DNA from: Chelatococcus caeni
GTDB taxonomy: Bacteria > Pseudomonadota > Alphaproteobacteria > Rhizobiales > Beijerinckiaceae
DNA length: 64,000 bases
Assembly (NCBI RefSeq): GCF_014196925.1
Contig: NZ_JACIEN010000001.1
Span: 310,001-374,000 of the forward strand
Reading direction: 5' to 3'
The position numbers and the translations under genes are program-made. Of the stretch, positions 29,629-37,841 are shown one piece after another; positions within the stretch are counted from its first letter, which is position 1, and the number at the start of each line of letters is the position of its first letter. The notes beneath the pieces were generated by a model. That model was not told the origin of the DNA. It searched no databases and worked only from the letters and a program-made list of their open reading frames with translations.

Positions 29629-30483
29629 ATGTCATTGTCGGGCAAGACCTTGTTCATCACCGGCGCCTCGCGCGGCATCGGGCTCGCCATTGCGCTCAAG
29701 GCCGCGCGGGACGGCGCCAATGTCGCCATCGCCGCCAAGACGGCCGCACCCCACCCCAAGCTCCCCGGCACCATCTTCACCGCCGCCGCCGAGATCGAGG
29801 CGGCGGGCGGGCGGGCGCTGCCGCTCGTCGTCGACGTGCGCAACGAGGAGGAGGTGGCGGCCGCCATCACCCGGACGGCTGAGACCTTCGGCGGCCTCGA
29901 CATCGTCGTCAACAACGCGAGCGCCATCCAGCTCACCGGCACGCGCGACACCGACATGAAGCGTTTCGACCTGATGCACCAGGTCAACACGCGCGGCACC
30001 TTCATGGTGTCGAAATACGCCATTCCCCATCTCGAGAAGGCGGACAACCCGCACATCCTCATGCTGTCGCCGCCGCTCGACATGAACGAGAAGTGGTTCG
30101 CCCCGCATCTTGCCTATTCCATCGCCAAATACGGCATGAGCCTGTGCGTGCTCGGCCTTGCCGGCGAATTGCGGTCGAAGGGCATCGCCGTCAACGCGCT
30201 GTGGCCGCGCACGACCATCGCGACGAGCGCCATCCGCAACCTCCTCGGCGGCGAGGCGATGGTGGAGGCGAGCCGCACGCCCGAGATCATGGCCGACGCG
30301 GCCTATGCCGTCTTCAGCAAGCCCGCGCGCAGCTTCTCGGGCCAGTTCCTCATCGACGACCTCGTGCTCGCCGCCGAGGGCGTCACCGATTTCGAGCAGT
30401 ACCGCGTCGATCCCTCGAAGCCCCTGATGCCGGATTTCTTCGTGCCGGACGACACGCCCCCGGTGCCGGGCTCGGCGCATTGA
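29629..30483 (+). CDS. SDR family oxidoreductase (HSDL2-like)
   Basis: Short-chain dehydrogenase of 284 residues: LFITGASRGIGLAIALKAAR, AAKTAAPHPKLPGTI, VNNASAIQL, and catalytic YSIAKYGMS. The KTA(A/E)PHPKLPGTI segment is typical of hydroxysteroid-dehydrogenase-like 2 proteins. The tail DFEQYRVDPSKPLMPDFFV is also conserved in that group. Substrate is unknown; fatty acyl or branched-chain metabolism is plausible given the neighbouring acyl-CoA dehydrogenase. It closes a three-gene cluster. Confidence 0.88.
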   Translation: MSLSGKTLFITGASRGIGLAIALKAARDGANVAIAAKTAAPHPKLPGTIFTAAAEIEAAGGRALPLVVDVRNEEEVAAAITRTAETFGGLDIVVNNASAIQLTGTRDTDMKRFDLMHQVNTRGTFMVSKYAIPHLEKADNPHILMLSPPLDMNEKWFAPHLAYSIAKYGMSLCVLGLAGELRSKGIAVNALWPRTTIATSAIRNLLGGEAMVEASRTPEIMADAAYAVFSKPARSFSGQFLIDDLVLAAEGVTDFEQYRVDPSKPLMPDFFVPDDTPPVPGSAH

Positions 30484-30520
30484 TCAAAGGCGGGAAGTGT
30501 GCCTGCGCCGTCGCTGGTTC

Positions 30521-30682
30521 TCCCTCCCCCCGCTTGCGGTGGGGAGGGTCGGGGTGGGGGGCGGTGCCGCAGTCGCATCCGGCGCGATTTGTTGTGCAGG
30601 CTAAAGGCGCAGCACCAATTCTTGGACCGTTGCGCCCGGAACCCCCACCCCCGGCCCCTCCCCGCAAGGGGGAGGGGAGTCA
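30521..30682. repeat. Type A GC-rich repeat, full paired element
   Basis: Starts TCCCTCCCCCCGCTTGCGGT, continues to GGTGGGGGGCGGTGCCGCAG, then about 80 bases of spacer and CCCCCGGCCCCTCCCCGCAA with its G-rich partner. It fills most of the 274-bp gap between the SDR gene and corA. Confidence 0.72.
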
Positions 30683-30757
30683 GGGCGCGCGCCGGATTTC
30701 GCCTCCGCCCCGAAATGCGATAGAGAGCGCCCGTAACAGGCTTTCGGAGCGCAGGGC

Positions 30758-31762
30758 ATGATCGTCGTCTACCGCATGGTCGATCCGATGGAGCGGGACG
30801 ACACCAATGTCTGCCGGCTCGAGCGGCAGGTCCTGCCGCCGGGCGAGGCCCTTCCGGCCGATGCGGTCTGGATCGATCTCGTGGCGCCGACCCGCGAGGA
30901 GGATCGCCTCGTCGAGCAGCACCTCGGCATCGAGATCCCGACCCGCGAGGACATGGAGGACATCGAGCCCTCCGAGCTGCTCTACAGCGAGAACGGCGCG
31001 CGCTACATGACGGTGCGCCTGCTCTTCGCCGCCGACAGCGATGACCCGGACATCACGGCGGTCACCTTCATCCTCAAGGGGGCGGCCCTCGTCACCGTGC
31101 GCTACGACGAGCCGCGTGCCTTCGGCATGTTCGCCAACCGGGCCGGCAAGCAGGGCGGCTGCGGCGCGAGCGCCGAGGAGGTCTTCGCCGGCCTCATCGA
31201 GACCATCATCGACCGGCTGGCCGAGGTCCTGCAGGCGACGGGCAGCAGCATCGACAGGATCTCCCGCGCCGTCTTCGACGTGGCCGACAAGATGACCGGC
31301 CGCCATGGCGAATACCAGAAGACCCTGCGCGACCTCGGCCGCTACGGCACGCTCATCTCCATGAGCCGGGAGAGCCTCGTCTCCATCGAGCGGCTGCTGC
31401 TGTTCCTCTCGGTCGTCTATCGCGCGACGCGGGTACCGGTGGAGCTGCGCGAGCAGGTGCGCACCACCCTGCGCGACCTGCAGTCGCTGGAGGAGCACGC
31501 CACCTTCCAGTCGGGCAAGATCCAGTTCCTGCTCGATGCGACGCTCGGCCTCGTCAACCTCGAGCAGAACAACATCATCAAGCTGTTCTCGGTCATGGCC
31601 GTCGTCTTCATGCCGCCGACGCTCATCGCCTCGATCTACGGCATGAACTTCAAGGACATGCCGGAGCTCGACCTGTGGTTCGGCTATCCCTCCGCGCTCC
31701 TCGCCATGGTGGCGGCCGCCATCGCCCCCTACCTGTTCTTCCGCTGGAAGCGGTGGCTGTGA
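30758..31762 (+). CDS. corA: CorA family magnesium transporter
   Basis: Pentameric Mg2+ (Co2+/Ni2+) channel of the inner membrane, 334 residues. A large cytoplasmic N-terminal domain (residues 1-265, with the long helix LQSLEEHATFQSGKIQFLLD near its end) is followed by two membrane helices, with the signature YGMNFKDMPEL between them, and a basic cytoplasmic tail (FRWKRWL). GGAG lies 8 bases before the ATG. It stands alone, between a repeat element and a convergent gene. Confidence 0.95.
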   Translation: MIVVYRMVDPMERDDTNVCRLERQVLPPGEALPADAVWIDLVAPTREEDRLVEQHLGIEIPTREDMEDIEPSELLYSENGARYMTVRLLFAADSDDPDITAVTFILKGAALVTVRYDEPRAFGMFANRAGKQGGCGASAEEVFAGLIETIIDRLAEVLQATGSSIDRISRAVFDVADKMTGRHGEYQKTLRDLGRYGTLISMSRESLVSIERLLLFLSVVYRATRVPVELREQVRTTLRDLQSLEEHATFQSGKIQFLLDATLGLVNLEQNNIIKLFSVMAVVFMPPTLIASIYGMNFKDMPELDLWFGYPSALLAMVAAAIAPYLFFRWKRWL

Positions 31763-31777
31763 GGCGTCTCTTCCCGC

Positions 31778-32281
31778 TCAGTGCCGGCCCCAATGGGCCA
31801 TGAGCCGGTCGATGGTGCCCTGCATCTCGGCGTGGCTGAAGCTGCGCCAGTCGCGCCCCTCGGTGCGGATGAAGCTGGCGGCGGCCTCGATCATGCGCCG
31901 CAGCAGGGAGGACGAGGCGGCGGCGATCGCCGCGCGCTCCTCGGCCTCGCCCGCCTGTTTCAGCGCGCGGATGGCGCTCGTCACCACGTCGTCCATGGCG
32001 AGGCGCAGGTTCTCGAAGGCGAGCCGGCGCTCCGGCGCCAGCGCCTCGTAGGCCCTCAGCGCGTCGTCGGCGAAACGCAGCTGCGCATGCTTGGCGAAGT
32101 GCTGCCGGTAGCTGCGCGGCTGCCATTCGTCGAGGGTCTCCATCAGCTCCGCATCGTCGGCCGCGAGCTCGATGATCATCAGCACTTCGTTGTACTGGTT
32201 GAGGAAATCGGTGGAGAGCGACGGCGCGGGCTCCGCCGCGAAGGGCATGCCGCCGTCGACGTTCCCTTTGCCCATGGACAT
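31778..32281 (-). CDS. Conserved hypothetical protein, helical
   Basis: A 167-residue soluble protein I do not recognise. It has no signal peptide or membrane helix and looks mostly helical (STDFLNQYNEVLMIIELAAD; WQPRSYRQHFAKHAQLRFA; LKQAGEAEERAAIAAASSSL). The start is uncertain: the ATG at 32281 (MSMGKGN) and the one at 32275 both lack a strong ribosome binding site. It converges on corA and is divergent from the SRAP gene, with 132 bp between the starts. Codon use matches the neighbours. Confidence 0.7.
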   Translation of the reverse strand: MSMGKGNVDGGMPFAAEPAPSLSTDFLNQYNEVLMIIELAADDAELMETLDEWQPRSYRQHFAKHAQLRFADDALRAYEALAPERRLAFENLRLAMDDVVTSAIRALKQAGEAEERAAIAAASSSLLRRMIEAAASFIRTEGRDWRSFSHAEMQGTIDRLMAHWGRH

Positions 32282-32413
32282 GCCCGCTGCCACTCCCGAC
32301 CCCCGTCTTCCATGTGCACAACGCCTCGTCGTGCCTGCGGCCGTCTTGCCCTTGCCGGTGCCGCCACGTGACTGTGGCAGCATCAGGCAAATAAATTCGT
32401 AACGGTCAGGATC

Positions 32414-33169
32414 ATGTGCGGTCGCTTCGCGCTGACGCTCTTTCCCGAACAGGTGCAGTCGCAGTGCGGCTATGAGGAAGAGGTCGAATTTCCGCCGCGC
32501 TACAACATCGCCCCCACGCAGCCGATCGCCGTCGTCACGGCCGATGCCGCGGGCCGGCGGCATTTTTCCCTGATGCGCTGGGGCTTCGTGCCGGCCTGGA
32601 CGAAGGACCCGGCGGCGATGCCGCTCCTCTTCAACGCCCGCGGCGAGACGATCGGCGAGAAGGCCGCCTTCCGCGCCGCCGCCCGCCATCGCCGTTGCCT
32701 CGTGCCGGCGAGCGCCTTCTACGAATGGCGCCGCGACGGCGCGAAGAGCACGCCCTTCATGATCGAGCGGGCCGATGGCGGCTTGATGCTCTTGGCCGGC
32801 ATCTGGGAGACCTATGCGAGCCCGAACGGCAGCGAGATCGACACCGTCGCCATCGTGACCACCGACGCCAACGGCACGCTCGCGGCGCTGCACCCACGCA
32901 TGCCCATGATCGTCGCGCCGGACGACGCCGAATTGTGGCTCGACTGCACCCAGCCGGGCCTCGCCGCGCTCGGCCTCGTGCGCCCGGCCCCGGACGACCT
33001 CCTGACCATGCGCCCCGTATCGCAGAACCTCAACGATGCCCGCCGCGACGACGCGACCGTGCAGGGCCCGGCGGGCGAGGCCGTGCCGGCCCCCGCACGC
33101 GGCCATGAAAAAGGCGGGCGCAAGCGCCCGCCTGAAGCTCAGCTGTCGCTGTTCGACGAGGATGCGTGA
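32414..33169 (+). CDS. SRAP/HMCES-type abasic site processing protein (YedK family) with QLSLF tail
   Basis: Forms a thiazolidine crosslink between its N-terminal Cys2 and an abasic site in single-stranded DNA, shielding the lesion. The start MCGRFAL exposes Cys2 after methionine removal. Further SRAP landmarks are PRYNIAPTQPIAVV, RWGFVPAW, NARGETI, PASAFYEW (catalytic Glu) and ALHPRMPMI (active-site His). It is 251 residues. The tail PPEAQLSLFDEDA matches the bacterial sliding-clamp motif QL[SD]LF. The coding region for residues just before this tail doubles as a terminator for the opposite gene. Confidence 0.93.
   Translation: MCGRFALTLFPEQVQSQCGYEEEVEFPPRYNIAPTQPIAVVTADAAGRRHFSLMRWGFVPAWTKDPAAMPLLFNARGETIGEKAAFRAAARHRRCLVPASAFYEWRRDGAKSTPFMIERADGGLMLLAGIWETYASPNGSEIDTVAIVTTDANGTLAALHPRMPMIVAPDDAELWLDCTQPGLAALGLVRPAPDDLLTMRPVSQNLNDARRDDATVQGPAGEAVPAPARGHEKGGRKRPPEAQLSLFDEDA
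33108..33133 (-). terminator. Minus-strand terminator inside the SRAP coding sequence
   Basis: A 10-bp perfect stem (AGGCGGGCGC, two-base loop, complement) at 33112-33133, followed on the minus strand by TTTTT at 33112-33108. It lies 42 bp after the stop of the convergent small exported gene, which it probably terminates. The same bases encode GGRKRPPE of the SRAP protein. Confidence 0.82.
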
Positions 33170-33175
33170 GGCGCG

Positions 33176-33475
33176 TCAGACGCGCCGGCAGACACGCTCC
33201 ACCGTGCAGCGCGGCGGGCCACGGCGCACCCAGCGCACCTCCTTCTCGCAGACGCGGCGCGGGCCGACGCCCGGGCGGTGCACCATGCGGCAGTTGGTGA
33301 CGACCTCGCGCACCGGCTTCGGCTGCGTGCACACGCGCTCCGACCGGCAGACGGTCCGCGCTTCGGCGGAGGTCACGGCCGGGCCGGAGAAGCTGACGAA
33401 GGCCGCGGCCGCCGCGCCGAGGACGAAGGGCAAGGAGCGTTTCAGGGAAAAGGGCTGGAAAGAAACAGACGGCAT
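33176..33475 (-). CDS. Small exported cysteine-rich basic protein
   Basis: A 99-residue exported protein of unknown function. Signal peptide MPSVSFQPFSLKRSLPFVLG then an Ala-rich core and SAEA-RT. The mature part has six cysteines in a basic background, with NCRMVHRPGVGPRRVC and RCTVERVC. The CR-x-V...GPRRVC unit also ends the exported protein at 2829-3149. I chose ATG 33475 because GGAG lies 7 bases upstream; an in-frame ATG at 33490 adds MRRFV. Disulphide-linked periplasmic protein is a fair guess. Confidence 0.75.
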   Translation of the reverse strand: MPSVSFQPFSLKRSLPFVLGAAAAAFVSFSGPAVTSAEARTVCRSERVCTQPKPVREVVTNCRMVHRPGVGPRRVCEKEVRWVRRGPPRCTVERVCRRV

Positions 33476-33576
33476 CACAAATCTCCGCATCGCGAATCAT
33501 GGGGCATTTCTGCCTGTCGCCGGGGCCCATGAAACATCGGGCAAGATGAACGGAAGATGTACGCCGGCCTCTTTTC

Positions 33577-34035
33577 CTATCGTTCCTGCCGCATCGCCGG
33601 CTGGCGACCCGGGTCGAGCCACTTCTCCATGTAGAGGCGCGGCTGGGCCTCGAAGCCGAGCTGCTCGTAGAAGCGCTGCACTGCCTCGTTGCCGGCCCGC
33701 ACGAGAAGGTTGAGCTTCCAGATGCCTCGTGCCTTGAGCCACGCCTCCGCGGCCGCCATGATGGCGCGGCCATGGCCGGCGCCCCGCTCGGCCGGGTCGA
33801 CCGCGACATAGTAGACGACCCCCCGGTGCCCGTCGTGGCCCACCATGCAGGCCGCGACGATGGCGCCGTCCGCCCTGCGCAGCACCAGCACCTCGCCGTG
33901 GCCCGAGGAGCGGCAGAAGGCGATGTCCTCGGCCGGGTCGTTCCAAGGCCGCGTCAGGCCGGCCGCCTGCCACAGGGCGACGACGGCCGGCAGCTCTGCC
34001 TCGGCCATCGGGCCGGCCGCGAGCGGGGCCGTCAC
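33577..34035 (-). CDS. GNAT family acetyltransferase, YpeA-like
   Basis: A 152-residue acetyl-CoA-dependent N-acetyltransferase. The stretch LTRPWNDPAEDI and GHDGHRGVVYYVAV closely recall E. coli YpeA; the acetyl-CoA loop is AERGAGHGRAIM, and FYEQLGFE is the usual late motif. Acceptor substrate unknown. The start GTG at 34035 overlaps the stop of the upstream FAD oxidase gene (GTGA), so it is the last gene of a coupled operon running from tlyA. An ATG at 34008 is an alternative. Confidence 0.85.
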   Translation of the reverse strand: MTAPLAAGPMAEAELPAVVALWQAAGLTRPWNDPAEDIAFCRSSGHGEVLVLRRADGAIVAACMVGHDGHRGVVYYVAVDPAERGAGHGRAIMAAAEAWLKARGIWKLNLLVRAGNEAVQRFYEQLGFEAQPRLYMEKWLDPGRQPAMRQER

Positions 34036-35450
34036 AGCATCGCTCCGGGATTGAGCAGGCTTTCGGGGTCGAGCGCGGCCTTGAGCTTGCGCATGAGATC
34101 GAGCGCGACGGGATCCTTGACGGCGGGCAGCAGGTCGCGCTTGAGGCGCCCGATGCCGTGCTCGGCCGAGATCGAGCCGCCGTGCCGGAGCACGACGGCG
34201 TGCACGGCCTCGTTCATCGCCTCCCAGCGGGCGAGGAAGGCCTGCTTGTCGGCGCCGACCGGCTGGCTGACGTTGAAATGCACGTTGCCGTCGCCGAGAT
34301 GGCCGAAGGGCAGGGGGCGGCAGCCCGGCACCAGCGCCTCGGCGGCCGCCGCCGCTTCCTCGAGGAACTGCGGCACCAGGGCCACCGGCACGGAGATGTC
34401 GTGCTTGATCGAGCCGCCCTCGTGCCGCTGCACCTCGGAGAGCGCCTCGCGCAGCTTCCAGAAGGCGTTGCGCTGGTCGAGGCTCGCCGCGATCGCCGCG
34501 TCGTCGACGAGGCCGCGCTCGAGCGCCGCCGTCAGGATGCGCTCCATCGCGTCGTCGAGCCCGGCTTCGGCGGCCGAGGACAATTCCATCAGCACATACC
34601 AGGCGTGCGGCTCGCCGAGCGGGTCGCGCGTGCCGGGCGCGTGCCGCAGCACGAATTCGAGCCCGAGGCGGGGCAGGAACTCGAAAGTGGTCACGGCGCC
34701 GCCGGCCTCCGCCTTGGCGAGGGCGAGGAGATCGAGCGCCGCCTGCGGCGAAGAAAGTCCGCAGAAGGCGGTGGCCCGCCCCTGCGGGCGGGGAAAGAGC
34801 TTGAGCACCGCGGCGGTGACGATGCCGAGCGTGCCTTCGGACCCGATGAAGAGGTTCTTCAGGTCGTAGCCGGTGTTGTCCTTGCGCAGCTTGCCGAGGC
34901 CGTTCCAGATGCGGCCGTCCGCCAGCACCACCTCAAGCCCGATGACGAGGTCGCGCGTGTTGCCATAGGCGATGACGGCGGTGCCGCCGGCATTGCTGGC
35001 GATGTTGCCGCCGATCGTGCAGGAGCCTTCCGAGGCGAGCGACAGGGGAAAGAGCCGGTCGGCAGCCTCCGCCGCCTCCTGCGCCCTGAGCAGGGTGACG
35101 CCCGCCTCCACCGTCATCGTGTCGGTCAGCGCGTCGACCTCGCGGATCCGGTCGAGCTTCTGCAGGTTGAGCACCACCATCGGCCGGCTCGCATCCGGGA
35201 TCTGCCCGCCGACGAGGCCGGTGTTGCCGCCCTGCGGCACCACCGCGATGCCGGCCGCGCGGGCGTGGCGCACCACCTCGGCCACCTCCTGCGTCGTGCC
35301 GGGCCGGACGACGGCGAGCGCCTCGCCGCGGAAGAGGTCGCGCGGCTCGCGCAGGAAGGGCAGGATGTCGTCAGGGGCGGTGAGCACGTTGCCCGGGCCG
35401 GTGACGGCGGCGAGCCCCGCCAGAAAATCCTCGTTGGTCCCCTTGCTCAC
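34032..35450 (-). CDS. FAD-binding oxidoreductase, GlcD/D-lactate dehydrogenase type
   Basis: A 472-residue FAD-linked 2-hydroxyacid dehydrogenase of the VAO/PCMH fold. FAD-binding part: VVPQGGNTGLVGGQIP, LASEGSCTIGGNIASNAGGT, RKDNTGYDLKNLFIGSEGTL, GIVTAAVLKLFPRP. The C-terminal substrate domain ends with GHLGDGNVHFNV, SISAEHGIGRLKRDLL and DPESLLNPGAML. The family oxidises D-lactate, glycolate or D-2-hydroxyglutarate; which one cannot be read. GTG start at 35450 with GGGAGGG upstream, overlapping the preceding gene by 4 bp. Confidence 0.9.
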   Translation of the reverse strand: MSKGTNEDFLAGLAAVTGPGNVLTAPDDILPFLREPRDLFRGEALAVVRPGTTQEVAEVVRHARAAGIAVVPQGGNTGLVGGQIPDASRPMVVLNLQKLDRIREVDALTDTMTVEAGVTLLRAQEAAEAADRLFPLSLASEGSCTIGGNIASNAGGTAVIAYGNTRDLVIGLEVVLADGRIWNGLGKLRKDNTGYDLKNLFIGSEGTLGIVTAAVLKLFPRPQGRATAFCGLSSPQAALDLLALAKAEAGGAVTTFEFLPRLGLEFVLRHAPGTRDPLGEPHAWYVLMELSSAAEAGLDDAMERILTAALERGLVDDAAIAASLDQRNAFWKLREALSEVQRHEGGSIKHDISVPVALVPQFLEEAAAAAEALVPGCRPLPFGHLGDGNVHFNVSQPVGADKQAFLARWEAMNEAVHAVVLRHGGSISAEHGIGRLKRDLLPAVKDPVALDLMRKLKAALDPESLLNPGAML

Positions 35451-36712
35451 GGACGCCCTCCCTTGCCTTTGTTCTTGTGCTTCGCCGGGCGCGTGAAGAC
35501 GCCGACGACCTCCACATGGTGGGTGTAGCGGAACTGGTCGACCGGCACGACCCGGGTCAGCTGCATGCCGGCCTCGACCAGGATGCGGGCATCGCGTGCG
35601 AAGGTGCCGGGATCGCACGAGACGGAGATGGCGAGCGGCACCTTGGACAGTGCGATCTGCCGCGCCTGCGCCTCCGCCCCCGCGCGGGGCGGATCGAGGA
35701 CGACGGCGTCGAAGCGGTCGAGCTCCAGCGGCAGCAGCGGCCGGCGGAAGAGGTCGCGCACCTCCGTGGTGAGCGGCTTCAGCCCCTGCGTGTTGCGCGC
35801 GGCGCGCTGCAGCGCGGCAAGGGCCTCGGCGCCGTTCTCCACGGCGTGCACCTTGGCCTGCCGCGCGAGGCGCAGGGCGAAGGGGCCGCAGCCCGCGAAG
35901 AGGTCCGCCACATGGCGCGCGCCGGCACAGGCCTCCGTCACGAGGGCGGCGAGCGCCTCCTCGCCGGCGGCCGTGGCCTGCAGGAAGCCGCCGGGCGGCG
36001 GCACCACGGCGGCCGGCCCCATCGTGGCAGCGGGCGGGCGGCGCTCGATGAGGATCTCGCCGTGCAGCGACAGGCGCGCGAGGTCGAGCGTGCGGGCCGC
36101 CTCGACGAGCGTCATGCGCAGCCTGTCGTCGGCCTTGCCGAGGCCGCGGATGTCCATGTCGAGCCCGCCGAGCGTCTCGGTCGCCTGGATGTCGAGCGGC
36201 TTGCCGCGCGGCAGGATGAGGGCGGCGAGCGCCCGGGCCTTGTCCGGCGCCGCGGCGAGGCCGGGCGCCAGCACCGGGCATTGGGCGATGGGAACGAGCG
36301 CATGGCTGCGCGCCGCCATGAAGCCGACGGCGGCCTTCCCCTCGATCAGGCGGGCATGGAAGGTCACGCGCCGCCGCCCGGCGCCATGCGCATCGACGAG
36401 CGGCGAAACGTCGGTCTCGATGCCGGCATGGGCGAGGGCCTGCACGACGATGTCGCGCTTCCACGCCCCATAGAGCTGCGGCGCCACGTGCTGCGCCGCG
36501 CAGCCGCCGCAATGGCCGAAGAGCGGGCATTCGGCAGCCTGCCGGTCGGCCGATGCGGTCTCGACGCTGACGAGCCGGCCGCGCTCGCCGTCCACTTCGG
36601 CCGTGACGACCTCGCCGGGCAGCGCGAAGGGCACATAGACCGGGCCGTGCGGCCCCTCGGCGATGCCGTCGCCGCGGGCGCCGAGGCGGGTGATGGTCAA
36701 GGTTTCAGCCAC
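35447..36712 (-). CDS. 23S rRNA (uracil-5-)-methyltransferase-like protein (RumA/TrmA family)
   Basis: SAM-dependent RNA m5U methyltransferase of 421 residues. N-terminal TRAM-like domain (residues 1-50), then 4Fe-4S cysteines in CPLFGHCGGC with the fourth in PIAQCPVL, a SAM-binding motif DLFAGCGPFALRLA, DPPRAGAEAQ and the catalytic nucleophile in SVSCDPGTFARD. The iron-sulfur cluster points to the RumA/RlmD branch rather than TrmA. Target base inferred, not shown. It overlaps tlyA by 8 bp and the oxidase gene by 4 bp. Confidence 0.9.
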   Translation of the reverse strand: MAETLTITRLGARGDGIAEGPHGPVYVPFALPGEVVTAEVDGERGRLVSVETASADRQAAECPLFGHCGGCAAQHVAPQLYGAWKRDIVVQALAHAGIETDVSPLVDAHGAGRRRVTFHARLIEGKAAVGFMAARSHALVPIAQCPVLAPGLAAAPDKARALAALILPRGKPLDIQATETLGGLDMDIRGLGKADDRLRMTLVEAARTLDLARLSLHGEILIERRPPAATMGPAAVVPPPGGFLQATAAGEEALAALVTEACAGARHVADLFAGCGPFALRLARQAKVHAVENGAEALAALQRAARNTQGLKPLTTEVRDLFRRPLLPLELDRFDAVVLDPPRAGAEAQARQIALSKVPLAISVSCDPGTFARDARILVEAGMQLTRVVPVDQFRYTHHVEVVGVFTRPAKHKNKGKGGRP

Positions 36713-37430
36713 GGCGTGCCCCGATCAGATATTCCACGTTGCCGTCTCCCCCGGCGATGGGGGAAGCCATGGTGCCGAGGACGGTGAGCCCGAGATCGCG
36801 CACGAGCGTGGCGATATCCTCCACCACCGCCTGGCGCACGGCTTCTTCGCGCACGATGCCCTTCTTGAGATGCGCCCGGCCCGCCTCGAACTGCGGCTTG
36901 ACGAGCGCGACGAGATGGCCGCCATCGGCGATGCGGTCCGTCACCGCCGGCAGGACGAGCTTCAGCGAGATGAAGCTAACATCAGCCACCATGAGGCCGG
37001 CCGCTTCCGGCACCTCGGCCGCCGTCAGGGCCCGCGCATCGACCCCTTCGAGCGAGACGACGCGCGGATCGGCGGCAAGGCGCGGGTGCAACTGGCCGTG
37101 GCCCACGTCGACCGCATAGACCTTCGCCGCGCCGCGGGCGACGAGCACCTCGGTGAAGCCGCCGGTCGAGGCGCCGATGTCGAGGCAGGTGAGCCCGGCG
37201 GGATCGATGGCGAAGGCATCGAGCGCCGCTGCGAGCTTGACGCCGGCGCGCGACACCCAGGGGTGCGGCGCTTCCGCCGCGATCGCCGCACCGACCGGCA
37301 GCGCGTCGGACGCCTTGCGCACGGGGCGCCCGTCGGCCGTCACGCCCCCGGCGGCGATGGCCGCCTGCGCCTTGGCGCGGCTGTCGAAGAAGCCACGTTC
37401 GACGAGAAGAAGATCGGCGCGTTTACGCAT
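36705..37430 (-). CDS. tlyA: TlyA family rRNA 2'-O-methyltransferase
   Basis: A 241-residue protein with an N-terminal S4 RNA-binding domain (MRKRADLLLVERGFFDSRAK, then AQAAIAAGGVTADG) and an FtsJ-like methyltransferase domain (WVSRAGVKLAAALDAF, CLDIGASTGGFTEVLVARGA, YAVDVGHGQL, VADVSFISLKLVLP, LVKPQFEAGR). TlyA methylates C1409 of 16S and C1920 of 23S rRNA in actinobacteria; this is the same family. In related genomes it directly follows dxs, but here a vapBC pair and a repeat cluster stand between them. Confidence 0.94.
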   Translation of the reverse strand: MRKRADLLLVERGFFDSRAKAQAAIAAGGVTADGRPVRKASDALPVGAAIAAEAPHPWVSRAGVKLAAALDAFAIDPAGLTCLDIGASTGGFTEVLVARGAAKVYAVDVGHGQLHPRLAADPRVVSLEGVDARALTAAEVPEAAGLMVADVSFISLKLVLPAVTDRIADGGHLVALVKPQFEAGRAHLKKGIVREEAVRQAVVEDIATLVRDLGLTVLGTMASPIAGGDGNVEYLIGARRG

Positions 37431-37439
37431 GGGCTGAGC

Positions 37440-37841
37440 TTATGCGGCGAGCGCGGAGCGCACGTCCGTCTGCGAGAAGTCGTTGCCCTTATAGAGCAGA
37501 GGCGCGTCGAGCGACATGGCGAGCGCATAGGACGCACAGTCGCCGAGGTTGAGCCGTGCCGGATGGCCGGAGCCGCGGCCGAAGCGACGGTAGGCGTCGC
37601 TCGCGAGATTGGACTGAGCCGTATCGAAGGTGTGCAGGACGACGTTGGCGCTGGTGAGCAGATTGCCAAAGGGGATGAAATAGCGAGCATCGCCTCGCCG
37701 CAGCAGGACGACCCGTGTTTCATAGACCGTTACAGCCGAGACGTAGCGGGCGCCGGCGCCATAGAGCGCCAGAGCGAGCGCTTCGGCTTCCGGCTCATTG
37801 GTGAGCATGGCGATGAAGGCCGACGTATCGACGACGATCAT
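37440..37841 (-). CDS. vapC: VapC-type PIN domain toxin
   Basis: A 133-residue PIN-domain ribonuclease. The acidic active-site residues are visible: MIVVDTSAFIAML (first Asp), VYETRVVL (Glu), LNLGDCASYALA (Asp) and PLLYKGNDFSQTDV (late Asp). Such toxins cleave tRNA or rRNA when freed from antitoxin. It overlaps the antitoxin gene by 4 bp (ATGA), the usual antitoxin-first order. It ends 9 bp from tlyA. Confidence 0.92.
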   Translation of the reverse strand: MIVVDTSAFIAMLTNEPEAEALALALYGAGARYVSAVTVYETRVVLLRRGDARYFIPFGNLLTSANVVLHTFDTAQSNLASDAYRRFGRGSGHPARLNLGDCASYALAMSLDAPLLYKGNDFSQTDVRSALAA

